DNA of 64,000 nucleotides from Paenibacillus piri (GTDB lineage Bacteria > Bacillota > Bacilli > Paenibacillales > NBRC-103111), in assembly GCF_004354045.1 (NCBI RefSeq), contig NZ_SMRT01000012.1:62001-126000 (forward strand), read 5' to 3'. Below, one piece after another: positions 1 through 7,774 of this stretch (its first letter is position 1; each line of letters starts with the position of its first letter). The notes below the pieces were generated by a model, which was not told the DNA's origin, did no database searches, and was given only the letters and a program-made list of their open reading frames with translations. The translations under genes and the position numbers were made by a program.

Positions 1-672
1 CTAAGGATCATTGATGTCGCGGTTAAGTATGGATACAGCTCGGCAGACTCGTTTACAAGAGCTTTCCAAAGCTTGCACGGTGTAACTCCGTCGGAAGCCA
101 GGTATCATGGTCAATCTCTTAAAGCCTATCCTCGGATGACCTTCCAACTATCGGTTAAAGGAGGAAGCGAAATGAACTATCGTATTGAAGAAAAAGAAGC
201 TTTTCGCATCGTTGGTATCAAAAAAAGGGTGCCTATCATTTTCAACGGGGTGAATCCGGAAATCGCTTCTATGTGGGCAAGCCTGGATGCTGAGGCGATC
301 GATAATCTTAAGAAAATTTCGGATGTCGAGCCATTGGGGCTGATAAGCGCGTCCACGAACTTTTCCGAAGGTCGAATGGAGGAAAAGGGAGAGCTGGATC
401 ATTATATCGGCGTGGCAACAACGAAGGACTGTCCCCAAAACATGACGCAGCTCGATGTTTCCGCATCAACATGGGCTGTATTCGAAGCTGTCGGACCATT
501 TCCCGATACACTTCAACATGTATGGGGGCGCATATACTCGGAATGGTTCCCATCCTCCAACTATGAGCTGGCAGAAGGCCCGGAAATACTGTGGAACGAA
601 CACAAGGATGTAAGTTCTCCAACTTTTCGAAGCGAGATATGGATACCGGTTTTGAAAAAACATGGATTGTGA
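1..672 (+). CDS. AraC-family regulator, C-terminal part, with GyrI-like ligand domain (5' end off window)
   Basis: The frame is open from base 1, so the gene begins upstream. The first ~35 residues are the second helix-turn-helix of an AraC/XylS domain (IIDVAVKYGYSSADSFTRAF, then GVTPSEARY). They are followed after a short linker by a ~160-residue AraC effector-binding (GyrI-like/SHV) domain that starts near MNYRIEEKEAFRIVGI and contains the usual DYH-like core HYIGVA and the WAVFEAVGPFPDTLQ segment. The family senses small amphipathic drugs or metabolites and activates nearby genes; no target is visible here. An internal AGGAGG-like site precedes MNYRIEEK at 172, so the ligand domain could also be made alone. 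A strong hairpin follows at 767. Confidence 0.85.
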   Translation, partial: LRIIDVAVKYGYSSADSFTRAFQSLHGVTPSEARYHGQSLKAYPRMTFQLSVKGGSEMNYRIEEKEAFRIVGIKKRVPIIFNGVNPEIASMWASLDAEAIDNLKKISDVEPLGLISASTNFSEGRMEEKGELDHYIGVATTKDCPQNMTQLDVSASTWAVFEAVGPFPDTLQHVWGRIYSEWFPSSNYELAEGPEILWNEHKDVSSPTFRSEIWIPVLKKHGL

Positions 673-766
673 CCTTACAGCATTTGCCGGCATGAGTGCA
701 ATCATTCTTCTGCAAACTCGTATCGATACGAACGGGCATTAAACCGTCCACGAAGGGTCACCTATC

Positions 767-806
767 ATACAAACAACCGATCCGCTTGGGATCGGTTGTT
801 TGTATT
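767..806 (+). terminator. strong 17-bp hairpin after the AraC gene
   Basis: Bases 767-783 pair perfectly with 789-805 around a 5-nt loop (gcttg). The 3' side continues with only a short T stretch, so this is a plausible but weak intrinsic terminator for the AraC gene. Confidence 0.6.
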
Positions 807-832
807 TGGACTTAACCAGATTGGCGGATCAC

Positions 833-852
833 GGGGGGGGGGGGGGGGGGGG
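833..852. repeat. 20-nt poly-G homopolymer
   Basis: Twenty consecutive G. It is not in a gene. It may be an assembly or read artefact, or a slippage-prone tract; see the findings together with the C tract at 17737. Confidence 0.95.
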
Positions 853-1028
853 TCCGTCGATGACGTGAGCCGTTGTTATTTATGCAAGCATATCGCGCGG
901 ATATCTTGCTACGCTTGAGCTCGGATAAAGCATACGGGAGTTATGCAAACAAAAGGCAGTGGAAATCATTCGAAGCAGAGCCTGCTTAGATCATGTCCAC
1001 ATACTTCGTTTGCATCCCTCCCGGCTAC

Positions 1029-1862
1029 TCAATCTTGCAAAGCGATATGCAGCCTCATGGCAAACTCTTGACTTTGATGGACATAGCCGAGGTGATTTCC
1101 GGGAAACTCAACGATTTCCAATCCCAGCTGTCTGGCCAACGCAACCGCGCATTGATAAGGAAAAGTCCCATACGAAGCACGGCCTCCTCCGATTACTATT
1201 CGCATCGATGCGCCATTCCATACTGTCTTCAACGTTTCGAGATCCAGCGTATGGCGTCGGATGGCCGGAGCTTCCCGCATCACGAAGTAATTCATATTGG
1301 CCAACAAACGCTCAAGCTGCTCGACATTCGGCCGGCCGGATGAGCCGTTAGATTGGTCTAAGCCTAGTAGAGTCGCGAATTGCCTGATCGCGGGAACGAT
1401 TCCTTCGCGCTGAGCGGTGATCTCCAGATTTTCCTGGATGTGTCTGGCATGGACTTGCTCATCGCCCGACAACAGATGGGTTAACGGAGGTTCGTGCGCA
1501 ATCAGGGTATGGATTTGCCCAGGATAGTGGCAGGCCAACTCGAGTCCGATGATAGCGCCGGCACTGCTGCCGAATACGTAAGCCGGTTCGCATGTTAGCT
1601 CCGTCAACAGACGATGAATGTCTTCACTATGCGTCTCCAAGCTGTACTCCTTGGCAGCATTGTCAAGCTTGCTGCGCGAATACCCGCGGCGGTCGTAGGT
1701 GACCACCGTATATCGTTCGGCGAGATGCTCGGCGATACCGGCGTAAACGTTGGCATCGCCATTTCCTCCGTGGATCAGAAGCAGGACCGGGCCCGAACCG
1801 CGAACCGTATAAGAAAGATTCGCTCCGGGTACAGATAACGTAGCTGTTTCTGTACTGCTCAT
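1029..1862 (-). CDS. alpha/beta-fold hydrolase
   Basis: A 277-residue alpha/beta hydrolase. The oxyanion-hole segment is HGGNGD (~32), the nucleophile elbow is GSSAG (~99) and the catalytic His is in FPGNHLG near the C-terminus. The YDRRGYSRS motif after strand 4 is typical of the epoxide-hydrolase/haloperoxidase-like branch; the substrate cannot be told. I start at the ATG at 1862, because AAAGGGG lies 9 nt upstream; the GTG six bases earlier is too close to it. It is last in a reverse-strand set with the membrane-protein pseudogene and the MerR regulator. It is clearly paralogous to the hydrolase at 56491-57330 (shared TYDRRG and HEPP motifs). Confidence 0.85.
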   Translation of the reverse strand: MSSTETATLSVPGANLSYTVRGSGPVLLLIHGGNGDANVYAGIAEHLAERYTVVTYDRRGYSRSKLDNAAKEYSLETHSEDIHRLLTELTCEPAYVFGSSAGAIIGLELACHYPGQIHTLIAHEPPLTHLLSGDEQVHARHIQENLEITAQREGIVPAIRQFATLLGLDQSNGSSGRPNVEQLERLLANMNYFVMREAPAIRRHTLDLETLKTVWNGASMRIVIGGGRASYGTFPYQCAVALARQLGLEIVEFPGNHLGYVHQSQEFAMRLHIALQD

Positions 1863-1899
1863 GGTCACATTCCCCTTTCGTTATTGGACGTAACGATCT

Positions 1900-2500
1900 T
1901 CATGCTCTTTTTTTGCCCCATAAAATATGTCGGACAGCCAATACCAACATGGCCAGCATGGCTAAGGTAACGATACGCGACCAGAGCATGAACGCGCCGG
2001 TCGGCAACGACAGCGCCATTACGATGTGGACTATTCCGTCAAGAAGGAACACGAGGCCGAACACGGCTGTGGCCGAATTGAATTTTCGCCGAGCCGAAGG
2101 CCTGTCGAAGCGCGCGGGATCGCCGCCTGTATTGAGCGAACGAATCAGTATGAGCGCCAGAGGTTTCCTGATCGTGACGGAGGCGAGAGCGACGATGCCG
2201 ATGATAAAGCTTAATCGGCAACGACCCTCCTCCTGATAAAGCCGATATTAGACAGGCGACGCCAAAGGCTGCAACCCCCAGCACCCCGATCCAATCGATT
2301 CGGCGAGTACTTGCCATCTGTAGGATGACCCAAACAATTGGAGCGGCCCCGGCAATGGCGAGCGCTGCTGTATCGGTCGCCACGTAACCGCTCAACACCA
2401 TATACAAAACCAAGGGAAGCAGCCAATTGAAGGTAAGGCTCGGGAGGACTTTTTTCAAAGCTTGACGGGAATGCGCCTTAACATCCGGTCGTTTTGACAT
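1900..2500 (-). pseudogene. VC0807-like integral membrane protein, frameshifted
   Basis: The first ~100 codons encode MSKRPDVKAHSRQALKKVLP followed by hydrophobic helices and the loop ending GGGSLPIKLYH. The continuation of this frame is low-complexity, Arg-rich and unlike a protein. The next frame carries on with GIVALASVTIRKPLALILIR, a charged loop, then two more membrane segments (AVFGLVFLLDGIVHIVMAL and LAMLAMLVLAVRHILWGKKR) and a stop at 1900-1902. One extra base near 2198-2203 explains the break. The intact protein would be ~200 residues with 5-6 membrane segments. Whether this is a sequencing error or true decay cannot be told. It lies between the MerR gene and the hydrolase gene. Confidence 0.75.
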
Positions 2501-2551
2501 AGTAGCTTCACATCCTTCTTCGAGTAGTTTTATATGAATATGGATCTGTCT

Positions 2552-3331
2552 TCAGGACAAGTTAATATTGTTATTCTTCAGATAAGCGAAAATGGCTTGT
2601 TTCAAAAACGACAGTGTCGCTTGCTTCAAATCCTCGGAGCCTGGCGGCCAATTGCTCTCGTGCATGACGGCAGAGGACACCCACGGAATCAAGGATTTGT
2701 CACCTCGGGTCACCTCCATCATCAGGCTCCACCACATGTCGGCCAATTGCTGGCCTTCGGCTCCTTCCGGTTGTACCTTTCGCCGGTACAGGTCAACGAG
2801 TTTGTCCGAAAACGCTTGAAGAGTTCGGTTGAAAGCCGCCGCATCCTCCTCGTTAAAGCGCTGAAAAATGAACTCCATCTGCGCCTGACCCATATGACGG
2901 CTCATGAACGCATAAGGATTGCCTGTTCTCGTCGCTCTCATGATAAAAAGCAATCGGTCCATCCCGATTTCTTGTCCTTGACGGACCTCCTTGATCATTT
3001 TGTCCAACCGGTCTACGGTTTGCTGGATATAAGCGATCTGTTGGACGAGTATATTTTTCTGGCGTTCAAAGACTTCCGAAAGTTCTGAGGCCGAGTCGGT
3101 GGGCAATAGGTTGTCGCGGATATCCTCTAAGGAAAAGCCTATGGATTTCAGAAAGAGAATTTGCTGCAGGCGCAGGATATCCCGTTTGCCATACAAGCGG
3201 CGTCCGCCTTCACTGAATGCGCTTGGAGTGAGCAGCCCGGTTTTGTTGTAATATTGCAGGGTACGCACCGTCACTCCGCCTTTTCGCGCCAGTTCACCGA
3301 CCGTGAGCAAGTCTTCGTGATTTTTGTTCAT
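2552..3331 (-). CDS. MerR-family transcriptional regulator
   Basis: A 259-residue MerR protein. The N-terminal winged HTH reads LTVGELARKGGVTVRTLQYY with the typical LRRLYGKRDILRLQQI-like wing, followed by a coiled dimerisation helix (~80-130) and a long ~125-residue C-terminal domain with Trp-rich segments (MWWSLM, ESNWPPGS). That resembles TipAS-type ligand-binding regulators. The start is the ATG 6 nt after GAGGTG; the GTG inside that motif is rejected. The gene heads a reverse-strand operon with the membrane protein and hydrolase, and its promoter has the 19-bp spacer characteristic of MerR control. Confidence 0.88.
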   Translation of the reverse strand: MNKNHEDLLTVGELARKGGVTVRTLQYYNKTGLLTPSAFSEGGRRLYGKRDILRLQQILFLKSIGFSLEDIRDNLLPTDSASELSEVFERQKNILVQQIAYIQQTVDRLDKMIKEVRQGQEIGMDRLLFIMRATRTGNPYAFMSRHMGQAQMEFIFQRFNEEDAAAFNRTLQAFSDKLVDLYRRKVQPEGAEGQQLADMWWSLMMEVTRGDKSLIPWVSSAVMHESNWPPGSEDLKQATLSFLKQAIFAYLKNNNINLS

Positions 3332-3349
3332 GGAGATCACCTCGGGTTA

Positions 3350-3380
3350 ATTGTATTACGTTACGTTGCGTCACTAGCAA
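3350..3380 (-). promoter_or_regulatory. MerR-type promoter with 19-bp spacer
   Basis: On the reverse strand a -35 TTGCTA (3375-3380) and a -10 TACAAT (3350-3355) are separated by 19 bp instead of 17. The spacer contains the imperfect inverted repeat ACGcaACGTaaCGT. Over-long spacers with a central dyad are the hallmark of promoters activated by MerR proteins. It lies 19 bases upstream of the merR-like start, so autoregulation of the operon is expected. Confidence 0.75.
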
Positions 3381-3487
3381 GAGTGTTATTCCATGTTTTT
3401 TTAAAGATAGGGCAGTGAAACCGACTCACGTGGGAGTCCCGCTCGGGCAAATCAATAATGGTGGAGTAGAATAAGTTTACTGATGAG

Positions 3488-3598
3488 CTATTGTTTAGCG
3501 ACGAAGAATTTTTCAAGAATAGGTGCAAGCATTTCTGGAGGTACATTATGTGTCTGGACTTCTGAGATTTTATCCACGTCGGCGCGTTTGCGGTATGT
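3488..3598 (-). pseudogene. unrecognised gene fragment downstream of ArsR remnant
   Basis: In the same frame as the ArsR remnant, and directly after its stop, the sequence encodes a protein-like stretch (ADVDKISEVQTHNVPPEMLA, then PILEKFFVAKQ, stop). A separate ATG overlapping the ArsR stop gives only ten codons in another frame. This looks like the tail of a second, mostly deleted gene. The family is not recognised. Confidence 0.4.
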
Positions 3599-3862
3599 TC
3601 ATTCTTGATCATCACTTGAATTACCGGATTGTTCTTGTACGTTTCGCAAATATGCCTCCAAGCCGTCAAGGCTGCCGCTCCATAATCGTCTATAGTGGTC
3701 GACCCAATCGGAAATATTTTTGAGGGAACTGGTTTCAATGCTGCAAGGACGCCATTGCGCTCTTTTTTTTCGCGAAATAAGACCGGCTCGCTCTAGAACT
3801 TTGATATGCTTTGAAATCGCGGGCAGTCTGTTCTTGGACGCATACTTGCGTAAAAGAGAGAA
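3599..3862 (-). pseudogene. ArsR-family regulator, N-terminally truncated
   Basis: About 77 residues match the C-terminal two thirds of a winged-helix ArsR repressor of the type that precedes SRPBCC genes: PAISKHIKVLERAGLISRKK, RAQWRPCSIE, then DWVDHYRRLWSGSLDGLEAY. The N-terminal helices (LADPTRR-like) are missing, and upstream sequence is the promoter region of the next gene, so the 5' part has been deleted. I infer a dead copy. Confidence 0.75.
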
Positions 3863-3869
3863 ATGAATT

Positions 3870-3893
3870 ATTATCATTATATAAAATGATAAT
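3870..3893. promoter_or_regulatory. 9-bp inverted repeat at the promoter of the HTH gene
   Basis: ATTATCATT (3870-3878) and AATGATAAT (3885-3893) form a dyad 21 bp upstream of the HTH gene start, overlapping AT-rich -10-like sequence. It is a likely operator for the winged-helix protein encoded next to it. Confidence 0.5.
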
Positions 3894-3914
3894 GAAACAT
3901 TTGGAGGAAACGAA

Positions 3915-4448
3915 ATGAAGAAAATCGATCTGCTTCTACATCCTATTCGAATGCGGATTGTACAAAAATTACTGCTGGGCAAGCCAATGACGATCGCACA
4001 GCTTGCCGAGACATTGGGCGATATCCCTCAAGCTACTTTATATCGTCATATGAGGCTTTTGCTTGAGGAGAATCATGTCGAGGTAGTCGATACCAAAAAA
4101 GTATCCGGCACGGAGGAACGTATTTTTTCGGTCAAGAAAGAAACGTTGCAGATTCCGGAACATGAAGTTGAAACCATTTCACAAGAGGACAACGTTCGTC
4201 ATTTTTCGGTATTTCATACGAATCTGCTTCAGCAGGCAACATCCTATCTGATGGAAACGCCGCCCCAGCAATATAAACAAGAAGGCTTTGCCTATTGGCA
4301 AACACCGTTGCATTTGACGGATGATGAATTTCAGGCGTTGGTTTCGTCTATGAATGATTGTATTGAAAAAGCTTTTCAATACGAAAAGACGCCCGAACGT
4401 ACGACCAGAATTTTTGCCGGTATGTTTGTGCCGCAAAAGCAGCCGTAG
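3915..4448 (+). CDS. winged-helix (ArsR-like HTH_20) transcriptional regulator
   Basis: A 177-residue regulator. Residues 1-75 form the winged helix (HPIRMRIVQKLLLGKPMTIA, then TLGDIPQATLYRHMRLLLEE), and the C-terminal ~100 residues are a mostly helical ligand or dimer domain with LHLTDDEFQALVSSMNDCIE. Such YdhI/HTH_20 proteins usually repress an adjacent transporter or membrane gene. A clear GGAGGA lies 8 nt before ATG. The 117-residue protein that follows after 92 bp is the obvious partner. A dyad in its own promoter suggests autoregulation. Confidence 0.8.
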   Translation: MKKIDLLLHPIRMRIVQKLLLGKPMTIAQLAETLGDIPQATLYRHMRLLLEENHVEVVDTKKVSGTEERIFSVKKETLQIPEHEVETISQEDNVRHFSVFHTNLLQQATSYLMETPPQQYKQEGFAYWQTPLHLTDDEFQALVSSMNDCIEKAFQYEKTPERTTRIFAGMFVPQKQP

Positions 4449-4540
4449 AGAATAGGAAATGGCCAATGTACAAATGGATTGGGCTTATCAAGGCGGACAT
4501 ATTCAATATAATTAAGTGATAAAGAGGAGAGGGATATGGA

Positions 4541-4894
4541 ATGGGTGTTCAAGTTAATTTAGGCAACAGTGAAATCGTATTTAATATTTCCGGCTGGACG
4601 GCGCTTACCAGTTTGAGAAGGGAGATCAAGATTCCTTACACTTCAATCGAAAACGTACAGGCGGGACATTTTGAATTTCCATGGAAAGCTGTAAAAAGAG
4701 CCGGCATTAATTTTCCAAATGGCTATAAAGCGGGGGAATTTTTATATAATGGACAAAAATACTTTTTATCGTTTCGGGATGGGAATCATGTAGTCATACT
4801 GGATTTGAAAGGATGCGAATTTGACAAAGTGGTCATTCAGAGCGAAGCTCCGAAACAACTGGCTGATCATATTATGGAGCATTGCCCCGGCTGA
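4541..4894 (+). CDS. small soluble PH-like domain protein
   Basis: 117 residues without signal peptide or membrane helix. The pattern is beta-rich (GNSEIVFNISGWTALTSLRR, IKIPYTSIENVQ, FLYNGQKYFLSFRDGNHVVI) and resembles single bacterial PH-like domains that often lie next to an HTH gene. A GAGGAG site is at 4522-4530. Function unknown; the pairing with the upstream regulator is inferred from spacing. Confidence 0.6.
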   Translation: MGVQVNLGNSEIVFNISGWTALTSLRREIKIPYTSIENVQAGHFEFPWKAVKRAGINFPNGYKAGEFLYNGQKYFLSFRDGNHVVILDLKGCEFDKVVIQSEAPKQLADHIMEHCPG

Positions 4895-4958
4895 AAATCA
4901 TGATCTGTACAATAAAGCGGTTACTTGCCCGCATCCGGATTAAGTTGCTGTTAAGGTG

Positions 4959-4987
4959 TTGGATTTCTGGCCGTCTCGGTCTATAAT
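4959..4987 (+). promoter_or_regulatory. sigma-A promoter upstream of the MFS pump
   Basis: TTGGAT (4959-4964), a 17-bp spacer and TATAAT (4982-4987). The 5' leader to the pump gene would be ~130 nt. It contains an unused AAGGAGG at about 5058 with no good start codon behind it, which is odd. Confidence 0.55.
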
Positions 4988-5126
4988 GAAGCAAGTTGGC
5001 TAGTTATACATTGCAATTCATGATCTGAATGCTGGATATAACAAATAAACTTTGACAAGGAGGCAGTTCATTTAAACAGTCAACATGATGATCAAAATAT
5101 AAAAGTGGTTGGGAGAAACCGGAAAC

Positions 5127-6338
5127 ATGCACGCAACAAAAAATCATAACCGGCTTAGACTTGTTTTGCTTCTAGGTGCCTTCTCGGCGCTGGGTCCTCT
5201 TACTATCGATATGTATTTACCGTCATTCCCTCAAATAGCTGCCGAATTTGGAACCCAGGCATCTCTGGTGCAGCTTAGTTTGACCGCTTGCTTGATAGGC
5301 TTAGGTTTGGGTCAAATCATTATGGGTCCTTTGAGCGATGTTCATGGAAGACGTGTTCCCATAATTATCTCGCTTATTCTTTATTTGATCGCTTCGTTTG
5401 CTTGCGCCATCTCACCGAATATTATTTATTTCATAGCAGCGCGCTTTGTTCAAGGCTTCGCGGCCTCAGCGGGAATTGTGATTTCCAGGGCAATTATTCG
5501 CGATGTGTACAACGGTCCGGAATTAACCAAGTTTTTCTCATTGCTTATGTTAGTGAACAATTTGTTTCCCTTAATTGCGCCCGTGGCAGGTAGCGGCGTT
5601 ATATCGTTCACCACATGGGTGGGAGTCTTTATAGTGCTGGGTATTATCGGATTGACGTTAGTTATATTTGCAACCTTCAATCTGAAGGAGACATTGCCTG
5701 TTCAGAATCGGGTTTCCGGCAACTTCGGCGAGCTGCTCAGCGGCATTCAAACACTGCTGAAAGATCGTCAGTTTATCGGTTACGCGCTTGCGCAAGGCAT
5801 TATGATCGGAGGCGTATTCGCTTATGTATCCGGGACTCCTTTTATATATCAAAATATATACGGAGCCTCTCCACAATGGTTTGCCATTTTATTCGGATCG
5901 AATGGAATCAGCTTGATTATCGGTTCCCAGGTCGTCGGACGCTTTAGCCATGTCGTTTCGGAACGCCGCTTCCTCGTTTTCGGGCTGCTGTTATCCAGCG
6001 TGTCCAGCCTTGCGGCGTTAACCGTTATTGTTTTGCACGGCCCGCTGCTCGGATTAGTTATTCCGCTTTTCTTTTTCGTTGCGTCGATCGGAATGACTTC
6101 AACGGCTTCCTTCGCCTTGGCCATGGAGTCGCAAAGCCAAAGGGCCGGGAGCGCATCTGCACTGCTTGGATTATTGCCTTTTCTGCTGGGAGCATGTACG
6201 TCTCCGTTGGTCGGCATAGCAGGTGAATACACTGCAGTTCCAATGGGAATCATTATTTTATCGACCAGCTTATTGGCACTCCTTGCTTACTTTGGACTTG
6301 CGCAGAAAACCCAAACGAAGCTTGCAAGGCTGCAATAA
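5127..6338 (+). CDS. Bcr/CflA-family MFS drug efflux transporter
   Basis: A 403-residue, 12-helix major facilitator. The N-terminal GPLTIDMYLPSFPQIAAEFG and the loop 2-3 motif GPLSDVHGRR are diagnostic of the Bcr/CflA subfamily (DHA1 proton/drug antiport; bicyclomycin, chloramphenicol and cysteine export in relatives). The motif C-like segment in helix 5 is present (VAGSG). I start at ATG 5127 with GGGAG upstream, because the TTG at 5109 has no ribosome site. It has its own sigma-A promoter and a terminator at 6363, so it is probably monocistronic. Confidence 0.9.
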   Translation: MHATKNHNRLRLVLLLGAFSALGPLTIDMYLPSFPQIAAEFGTQASLVQLSLTACLIGLGLGQIIMGPLSDVHGRRVPIIISLILYLIASFACAISPNIIYFIAARFVQGFAASAGIVISRAIIRDVYNGPELTKFFSLLMLVNNLFPLIAPVAGSGVISFTTWVGVFIVLGIIGLTLVIFATFNLKETLPVQNRVSGNFGELLSGIQTLLKDRQFIGYALAQGIMIGGVFAYVSGTPFIYQNIYGASPQWFAILFGSNGISLIIGSQVVGRFSHVVSERRFLVFGLLLSSVSSLAALTVIVLHGPLLGLVIPLFFFVASIGMTSTASFALAMESQSQRAGSASALLGLLPFLLGACTSPLVGIAGEYTAVPMGIIILSTSLLALLAYFGLAQKTQTKLARLQ

Positions 6339-6362
6339 AATGAATATCGGCTTACCGTAAAG

Positions 6363-6391
6363 CATCGGGTTTTCCCGGTGTTTTTATTTTT
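6363..6391 (+). terminator. intrinsic terminator of the MFS gene
   Basis: CATCGGG (6363-6369) pairs with CCCGGTG (6374-6380, one G.T pair) around a T-rich loop, followed by a T-rich run to 6391. Confidence 0.8.
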
Positions 6392-6412
6392 TGGCTCTTT
6401 TAGCGTTATTTG

Positions 6413-6439
6413 TGTCACAATTTGCTGCCCTTCCCCGTC
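6413..6439 (+). promoter_or_regulatory. ECF41-type sigma factor promoter
   Basis: TGTCACA (6413-6419), exactly 16 nt, then CGTC (6436-6439). As I recall it, this is the consensus reported for ECF41 sigma factor targets. It lies 33 bp upstream of the FAD oxidoreductase start, and the ECF41 sigma gene is the second gene of the unit, so the operon is probably autoregulated. It also excludes the longer upstream start of the oxidoreductase frame. Confidence 0.8.
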
Positions 6440-6472
6440 ATATGGGTACAAAAACCGAAAGGGATGATTCAG

Positions 6473-7774
6473 ATGCAACTCTATGATGTAGCCGTTGTGG
6501 GTGGAGGAGTAGCGGGTTTAACAGCTGCAATTTATGCGGCCAAAGCGGGAAAGCAAACGATTGTGATTGAAAAGCAGGACCGGTTGGGAGGCCGGGCTAT
6601 GTCCAATAAGAAAAATGGAGCATATTTCAATTTGGGCGGCCATGCGTTATATCATGGAGATGCTCTTGCATCGTTCCGCGAATTTGGATTGAGTTTGCAA
6701 GGAAACAAGCCTTCGATCGACGGGTATGCGATTTGGAATGGCAAATTAACGGTTTTACCTACGGGGGTTAAATCGTTAGTCGCCACGCCGCTCTTATCCT
6801 GGAAGGGCAAAGTGGAGCTTGCCGCTTGGCTTGCGAAATTTGGAAAACTGGACACTCATCGATATGATCAAGTCAGTCTCCGTGAATGGATTGAAGGAAA
6901 TGTACAGGATCCGATGGTACGAAATATATTTTACGCGCTGCTGCGTACTGCAAGTTATGTGGTGGCGCCTGACTTGCAAGCCGCGGGTCCTGTTTTGCAG
7001 CAGCTTAAAAACGCTCTTCAAGGCGTATTGTACCTGGATCGGGGTTGGGGAGCAGCGGTCGATGAATTAAGGAAAAAAGCATCTGATTACGGGGTGCGCT
7101 TTATAACGAAGAGCAAGGTCATTTCTATCGATCATCACAACGGAATCGTGCAGCAGGTTCTTTGTGAAGACGGAACGAAAGTGCCAGCGAAAAATATCAT
7201 ACTAACCACTTCGCCTGCAATCGCTCACCAACTGGTGCCTCATGCAGAAGCGACCGCTCTTCATACCTGGAAAAAACAAGCGATTGAAATCACAGCCGCT
7301 TGTTTGGATGTGGCCTTGCGGCGTCTCCCAAAACCGAAACAGCAATTTGTGTACGGGATTGATCAGACCGTCTTTCTTTCCAATCAATCGCGTGCGGCTT
7401 ACCTGAGCGAAGATGGCGCACAAGTCGTATCCGTGATCAAGTATCAAGGAAAGGAGACCGATCCGGAAAAAGATTTGCAGGCTCTGGAACAAACCTTGGA
7501 TCTGGTACAACCGGGTTGGCAGGACGAATTAGTTGCAAAGCAATACCTTCCCAAGATTACGGTTTGTTATGATTTTATGCATACGAAGCGTCAAGAGAAC
7601 CCGGGCCCCGCTGTTCCGGAAATTAAAGGATTATATGTGGCAGGAGAATGGGCATCGCATGGTGAACTATTGGTCGATGCTGCGACGGCAAGCGCCAAAA
7701 GGGCGATACAACATATACTCTCGCATGAGGGAACGGAGCGAACCCCCTATTATGAGCACAGAGACATTGTATAA
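6473..7774 (+). CDS. FAD-dependent amine oxidase/desaturase-like oxidoreductase
   Basis: A 433-residue flavoprotein with an N-terminal Rossmann dinucleotide site (DVAVVGGGVAGLTAAIYAAK), the second FAD motif (RLGGRAMSNKKNGAYFNLGG) and a C-terminal FAD motif (GLYVAGEWASHGELLVDAA). The layout matches protoporphyrinogen oxidase/phytoene desaturase-like enzymes. Substrate unknown. Start at ATG 6473, 9 nt after AAAGGG. It overlaps the ECF41 sigma gene by 23 bp and stands behind an ECF41 promoter. ECF41 genes are typically linked to a carboxymuconolactone decarboxylase, oxidoreductase or epimerase, so this is the presumed target. Confidence 0.85.
   Translation: MQLYDVAVVGGGVAGLTAAIYAAKAGKQTIVIEKQDRLGGRAMSNKKNGAYFNLGGHALYHGDALASFREFGLSLQGNKPSIDGYAIWNGKLTVLPTGVKSLVATPLLSWKGKVELAAWLAKFGKLDTHRYDQVSLREWIEGNVQDPMVRNIFYALLRTASYVVAPDLQAAGPVLQQLKNALQGVLYLDRGWGAAVDELRKKASDYGVRFITKSKVISIDHHNGIVQQVLCEDGTKVPAKNIILTTSPAIAHQLVPHAEATALHTWKKQAIEITAACLDVALRRLPKPKQQFVYGIDQTVFLSNQSRAAYLSEDGAQVVSVIKYQGKETDPEKDLQALEQTLDLVQPGWQDELVAKQYLPKITVCYDFMHTKRQENPGPAVPEIKGLYVAGEWASHGELLVDAATASAKRAIQHILSHEGTERTPYYEHRDIV

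Larger units (their letters stand above)
673..1028. other. gene-free interval with hairpin and 20-G tract
   Basis: No reading frame with a ribosome binding site is visible on either strand. The interval holds the hairpin at 767-806, the homopolymer at 833-852, and about 175 bases of unremarkable sequence that lie downstream of the reverse-strand hydrolase gene. Confidence 0.6.

Noticed and set aside
5058..5100. Leader peptide regulating the MFS pump
   Set aside because: The AAGGAGG there is followed by no start codon within useful distance; the nearest ATG gives only five codons at ~20 nt spacing.
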